In this document: in pieces, positions 60,634-64,000 of the stretch
Layout of the letters: every line of letters starts with the position of its first letter
How positions within the stretch are numbered: position 1 is the first letter of the stretch
Translations under genes and position numbers: made by a program
DNA from: Eutrophocola salsuginis
GTDB taxonomy: Bacteria; Pseudomonadota; Gammaproteobacteria; Pseudomonadales; Pseudohongiellaceae
DNA: 64,000 bases
Direction of reading: 5' to 3'
Assembly: GCA_038147195.1 (NCBI GenBank)
Contig: JAYQTB010000006.1
Span: forward strand, 248,001-312,000
The notes under the pieces: model-generated
The model's database searches: none
Seen by the model: only the letters and a program-made list of their open reading frames with translations
What the model was told of the DNA's origin: nothing

Positions 60634-62106
60634 ATGAAAAGCATATCGCTTTTGGCATTACTGGTCATCGTAATAAGCATTGCTTCAATGGGTTACCTGC
60701 AGGAAGAGCGCAAACCCAACATCATCATCTTCTTTGCCGATGACCTAGGTTATGCAGACCTAGGCAGTTTCGGCAATCCCTACATTCGTACACCTAACCT
60801 CGACCGCATGGCCGCTGAAGGCCAGCGCTGGACCGACTTTTATGTCGCCGCGCCGGTGTGCTCGCCCAGCCGCGGCGCTCTGATGACAGGCCAGGTGCCG
60901 GTGCGCAGCGGCCTCTATGGCCAGCGCATCCACGTCATGTTCCCCAATGACACCTACGGCATCCCGAACACGGCCTTCACCATGGCAGAGGCGGTGAAAA
61001 GCGTCGGTTACAGCACCGGCATCTTCGGCAAGTGGCACCTTGGGGACACACCGAATGCCTTCCCTACTCGCCACGGTTTCGATTACTGGTTCGGCATCCC
61101 CTACTCCAACGACATGAACTCCCGCGGCTCGCTCGACATGACCGAGGTGTATCGCCTGCGCGCCGCCGGCCGTGGCGCCGAAGTGAACGCATCATTCGGC
61201 AATCTGTACGAGTATTTCAAGGATCCTAAAGTGGAACTCTGGAGCAGCCCGTTATGGCGCAGCCAGTCCAATGCAACCGGTTTTGAAGATGCCGTGATCG
61301 AGCAGCCCATAAACCAGCACACCCTCACGAAACGCATCACCGAGGAAGCCATACGTTTCATCGAGGACAACAGTGACACGCCCTTCCTCGCCTACATTCC
61401 CCATCCCATGCCGCACCTGCCGCTGTTCACCAGTGAGGAGTTCACCGGCCGCAGTTTGCGCGGCCCCTACGGCGACGTGGTCGAGGAACTGGACTGGAGC
61501 GTCGGCCAGGTGCGGGAAACTCTCGAAAGGCTGGGCATCGATGACAAAACGCTGGTGATCTTCACCAGTGACAACGGCCCCTGGCAGGAAGCCAGCATCG
61601 AGCTGGCCGGCAGTGCCGGGCCGCTCAATGGCCACAAGGGCTCGACCTGGGAAGGCGGCGTGCGTGAGCCCACGTTGTTCTGGTGGCCGGGCAGGATCGC
61701 GCCGGCGGTGGTGAGTGATATAGGCAGCACCATGGATGTCTATGCCACCGTGCTGGCCCTGTCAGGCGTGGTGTCACCCAACGTGGTGGACGGTTACGAC
61801 CTGTCGCCCACGTTGTTCGAAGGCATGCCATCAGGCAGGAACGAGATGCCCTACTACCAGCGCGGCTACCTCAAGGCATACCGCAAGGGCCCGTATAAGA
61901 TTCATTTCTACGATGCCCGCGCCGATGTACTCCTAGACAAACCGAAGTTGTTCGACCTGAGGCGGGATATCAGCGAGCTGGTGGATATTGCCGAAAATAA
62001 CCCGGACATCGTGGCGGACATGACGGCTGCCGCCGAGGAGTTCAGGTTATCAGTTCCGGTTGCCGAACCGATCTTCGACAGGCGGTTGCGTGACGCCGGA
62101 CTTTAG
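60634..62106 (+). CDS. Sulfatase (arylsulfatase A-like, formylglycine type), exported
   Basis: This is a 490-residue sulfatase. The signal peptide lies in the first 22 residues (SLLALLVIVISIASMGYLQ). The FGly motif is at C76 (PVCSPSRGALMTGQ), D36-D37 are in FFADDLGYADLG, and IFGKWHLGD and FTSDNGPWQEAS follow. The C-terminal domain (SELVDIAENNPDIVADMTAA) is typical of arylsulfatase A relatives. AGGAG precedes the ATG, 6 bases after the first sulfatase. The pair differs in the middle part, which suggests two sulfate positions or two substrates. It is convergent with the DUF5916 gene. Confidence 0.92.
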   Translation: MKSISLLALLVIVISIASMGYLQEERKPNIIIFFADDLGYADLGSFGNPYIRTPNLDRMAAEGQRWTDFYVAAPVCSPSRGALMTGQVPVRSGLYGQRIHVMFPNDTYGIPNTAFTMAEAVKSVGYSTGIFGKWHLGDTPNAFPTRHGFDYWFGIPYSNDMNSRGSLDMTEVYRLRAAGRGAEVNASFGNLYEYFKDPKVELWSSPLWRSQSNATGFEDAVIEQPINQHTLTKRITEEAIRFIEDNSDTPFLAYIPHPMPHLPLFTSEEFTGRSLRGPYGDVVEELDWSVGQVRETLERLGIDDKTLVIFTSDNGPWQEASIELAGSAGPLNGHKGSTWEGGVREPTLFWWPGRIAPAVVSDIGSTMDVYATVLALSGVVSPNVVDGYDLSPTLFEGMPSGRNEMPYYQRGYLKAYRKGPYKIHFYDARADVLLDKPKLFDLRRDISELVDIAENNPDIVADMTAAAEEFRLSVPVAEPIFDRRLRDAGL

Positions 62107-62196
62107 CGGCCGCTTCATTTTCACAACCCGCCAGCATCTTTCTATAATCGTATGCGCTAGACACGGATTCGGCCTGTATCGACCAGTCCGCGCCCC

Positions 62197-64000
62197 TCAA
62201 TAGCGGAATGTGTAACTCAGTTTCGCCGTAATGGTGGATGCCGCGGAATGGAAACGGTTGTCGCGGTCGTAATCCTGCATATTGTGGTTGATGACGAGAA
62301 AGTATTCCTGTCCGGCTTCGGGGATATAGTTCAGGCGCATGTTGATGCCGAGCGTTTCGCTGACATTGTCGTACTGCACCAGATTCACCAGCGACAGCTT
62401 GTTGGAAAACACAAAATCGAATCCCCCGGTGAGCAGCCGTGTGATGAAGTCGCCTTCCGGCAGCTTGGCGTCGGTGATGTTGAAACCCATGTTGGCGCGC
62501 AGGCGCGGCGAAGGCGTCCAGGTGAGATTGCCGAAGACGCGCTGCTGGCGTCCACTCCAGAAGGTACCTTCCAGGTATGTCAGACGCGCGCTGACCTTCC
62601 TGTAGTTGGCACTGCTGACTTCGATGCCGTGGTTTTCAAAATCGTACTCGCCGGCGGGTATGACTATACCGGGATAGATCTGGAAGGGGACGGTCAGCAC
62701 TTCTTTATCGAAATTCGACCGGAGGAACAGGCGATCACCCAGCATGGTGGTGATGTCCAGCGGCGTCAGGGTGAATCCTTCCGACTGCAGGTTACCGGCT
62801 GAATCGACGAAGCGCTCCCAGGACGCACTCCAGTACCACGACTGGATCGGCCCGGTATTCGGCCGCAAGTTGTAGTTGATCGCCGCGACCGACTGATCGA
62901 CACCGACCCGGTTGGCAAAACCCAGCGCCGGGTTGAAATTGTCCTCGAACCGGTTGAACTGCAATTCCCCCGTCAGGCCTTCCTGGCTGGGAAAGGCGAT
63001 ACTGATACCCGCGGCACTGTCGTCACTGTTGATGCCTTCGGTATCAGACTGCTGGAACCAGCTCGATACCTCGAAGATGCGGCCTTCACCAATGTTGGAA
63101 TTGCGGTACAGAAAATCCACACCGGCGACCGAGTTGTCCAGGTTGGACGTCGGATTGCCGTCTGTAAAGATGGCACCGACCTGCGATTCACTGAACAGTC
63201 CTTTCTTGACCCGAATGACCGAGAGTGTATCGGCATCCACTGCCCCCGCCTCGTCCTGGCGAATAGTCAGGGCGCCAAGCTCCCAGTCACCGATGCGGCC
63301 GCTGATCTTGCCGCCCACTTCCAGATCGATAGCCTGGCCCGAGCGACTGAGGCCGATGCGGCGGGAGAAAAACGGGCGGCCGTTCTGGTTGAGGCGGCCG
63401 AATTCGAAGATGTCCGCCTCGCGCAGGAAGAAATCGCGCTTCTCGGGAAAGAACAGGCTGAAGCGGGTCAGGTTGACCTGGCGATCGTCGATTTCCGTGG
63501 CGGAGAAATCCGTGTTGGCTGTTAGTGAGGCGTTTAGTCCGGAATTGATCTTGTAGAACACATCCAGTGACGGCTGCACGTCGGTGCCGGAGGTTCCGCT
63601 GATGAAATTGCGTTCGCTGGTGACGCTAGTCGACGGCACGATATCGAGCCCAAGGCCCTGGTTCATGCCGGAGAACCCTGTGGCCAGCCCGGCGCTGCTC
63701 GGATCATAGCGCCGATCATTGCTGACCCAGACCACCTGCTCGTTCTTGTACTGGATGCGACGGGAAAAATTCAGACCCCAGGTATCGGTGTTGGGATCGA
63801 AGGAGATGGACTTGAAGGGGATCTCGAATTCCGCTATCCAGCCTTCGTCGAAACGACTGGTTTCCACGAAGTAGATGGTGTCCCAATCTACGTAGAACTG
63901 GGAAATATTCCGATACAACCCGTCGGATCTTACGCCGTTCGGATTAACGCCAAAGAAATAACCGCCACGCTTGGTATTGAAGGAATCAAATGAAACGGAG
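62197..64000 (-). CDS. DUF5916 outer-membrane beta-barrel protein (partial, N-terminus outside)
   Basis: 601 codons are visible, open to the window edge; the true start is outside (the TTG near 63918 is not a real start). The visible N-terminal part has FDSFNTKRGGYFFGVNP, then EFEIPFKSISFDP and LNFSRRIQ, the end of the carbohydrate-binding family 9-like domain of DUF5916 proteins. The rest is alternating beta-strands of an outer-membrane barrel (for example FFPEKRDFFLREADIFEFG, RRIGLSRSGQAIDLEVGGKISG), ending in an aromatic residue pattern (LSYTFRY) typical of outer-membrane insertion. It may bind or take up oligosaccharides; the tandem sulfatases are its nearest neighbours but are convergent. 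Confidence 0.85.
   Translation of the reverse strand, partial: SVSFDSFNTKRGGYFFGVNPNGVRSDGLYRNISQFYVDWDTIYFVETSRFDEGWIAEFEIPFKSISFDPNTDTWGLNFSRRIQYKNEQVVWVSNDRRYDPSSAGLATGFSGMNQGLGLDIVPSTSVTSERNFISGTSGTDVQPSLDVFYKINSGLNASLTANTDFSATEIDDRQVNLTRFSLFFPEKRDFFLREADIFEFGRLNQNGRPFFSRRIGLSRSGQAIDLEVGGKISGRIGDWELGALTIRQDEAGAVDADTLSVIRVKKGLFSESQVGAIFTDGNPTSNLDNSVAGVDFLYRNSNIGEGRIFEVSSWFQQSDTEGINSDDSAAGISIAFPSQEGLTGELQFNRFEDNFNPALGFANRVGVDQSVAAINYNLRPNTGPIQSWYWSASWERFVDSAGNLQSEGFTLTPLDITTMLGDRLFLRSNFDKEVLTVPFQIYPGIVIPAGEYDFENHGIEVSSANYRKVSARLTYLEGTFWSGRQQRVFGNLTWTPSPRLRANMGFNITDAKLPEGDFITRLLTGGFDFVFSNKLSLVNLVQYDNVSETLGINMRLNYIPEAGQEYFLVINHNMQDYDRDNRFHSAASTITAKLSYTFRY

Noticed and set aside
1..64000. CRISPR arrays, insertion sequences, integrase genes, tRNA or rRNA genes
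   Set aside because: I saw no regular direct repeats, transposase or integrase domains, or RNA gene hallmarks on either strand by reading; a dedicated tRNA search could not be run.

Overview
The window looks like a chromosomal segment of a free-living, probably marine, gammaproteobacterium. The gene style fits: Gram-negative lipoprotein and Tat leaders, an AsmA-type envelope protein, SixA, CinA, and many Shine-Dalgarno starts on a GC content that I judge by eye to be in the mid to upper fifties. The lineage is inferred from gene content; there is no rRNA or other marker gene here. I see no tRNA or rRNA, no CRISPR array, no insertion sequence and no phage genes. Most of the content is accessory catabolism aimed at aromatic or lignin-like phenols, sulfated compounds and sugars, run through periplasmic redox proteins.

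Left part (1-13.3 kb): a plus-strand DUF6152/lipoprotein set; a minus-strand four-gene operon (exported unknown, AmpG-like MFS permease, lipoprotein dipeptidyl peptidase III, VanA-like Rieske oxygenase); a divergent plus-strand operon (carotenoid/lignostilbene-type oxygenase, 93-aa Tat-leader protein, NTF2-like protein); then a PQQ-type sugar dehydrogenase, a metallo-beta-lactamase-fold protein carrying two EF-hand loops, and two more NTF2-like proteins.

Core (13.2-26.9 kb): a run of minus-strand genes with short gaps, likely one long transcription unit. Read 5' to 3' it encodes a 131-aa exported protein, a 4-cresol-dehydrogenase-like flavoprotein and its small cytochrome c, a 38-codon small ORF, then two tandem PSD1 (cytochrome/DUF1549/DUF1553 lipoprotein) plus DUF1501 (Tat-exported, sulfatase-like) pairs, and a membrane protein with a cytochrome motif and leucine-rich repeats. 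PSD1/DUF1501 pairs are typical of Planctomycetes and their role is unknown. Finding two of them behind a flavocytochrome, with a DUF1592/DUF1552 set 20 kb away, is the most unusual feature here.

Middle (27-44 kb): an HD-domain protein, a cyclic-nucleotide-binding pseudogene with one in-frame stop, a second sugar dehydrogenase, an exported amidohydrolase, the rubrerythrin / Fe-S oxidoreductase / DUF3501 operon preceded by two perfect 14-bp palindromes, a PepSY membrane protein, AsmA, SixA, a third sugar dehydrogenase, a Tat-exported TIM-barrel isomerase-like protein, an alpha-hydroxy-acid oxidase with a Tat-like leader, and an HxlR regulator.

Right part (44-64 kb): an ankyrin-repeat protein with a good sigma70 promoter leads a DUF1592, DUF1552 and exported-unknown operon, followed by a cytochrome c-sorbosone dehydrogenase fusion. 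After a decayed GAF-domain remnant come a coiled-coil protein, an exported STN-like protein, CinA, a LigW-like decarboxylase, a second MFS permease, a degenerate TraB/GumN protein, two tandem FGly-type sulfatases and, cut by the window edge, a DUF5916 outer-membrane barrel protein.
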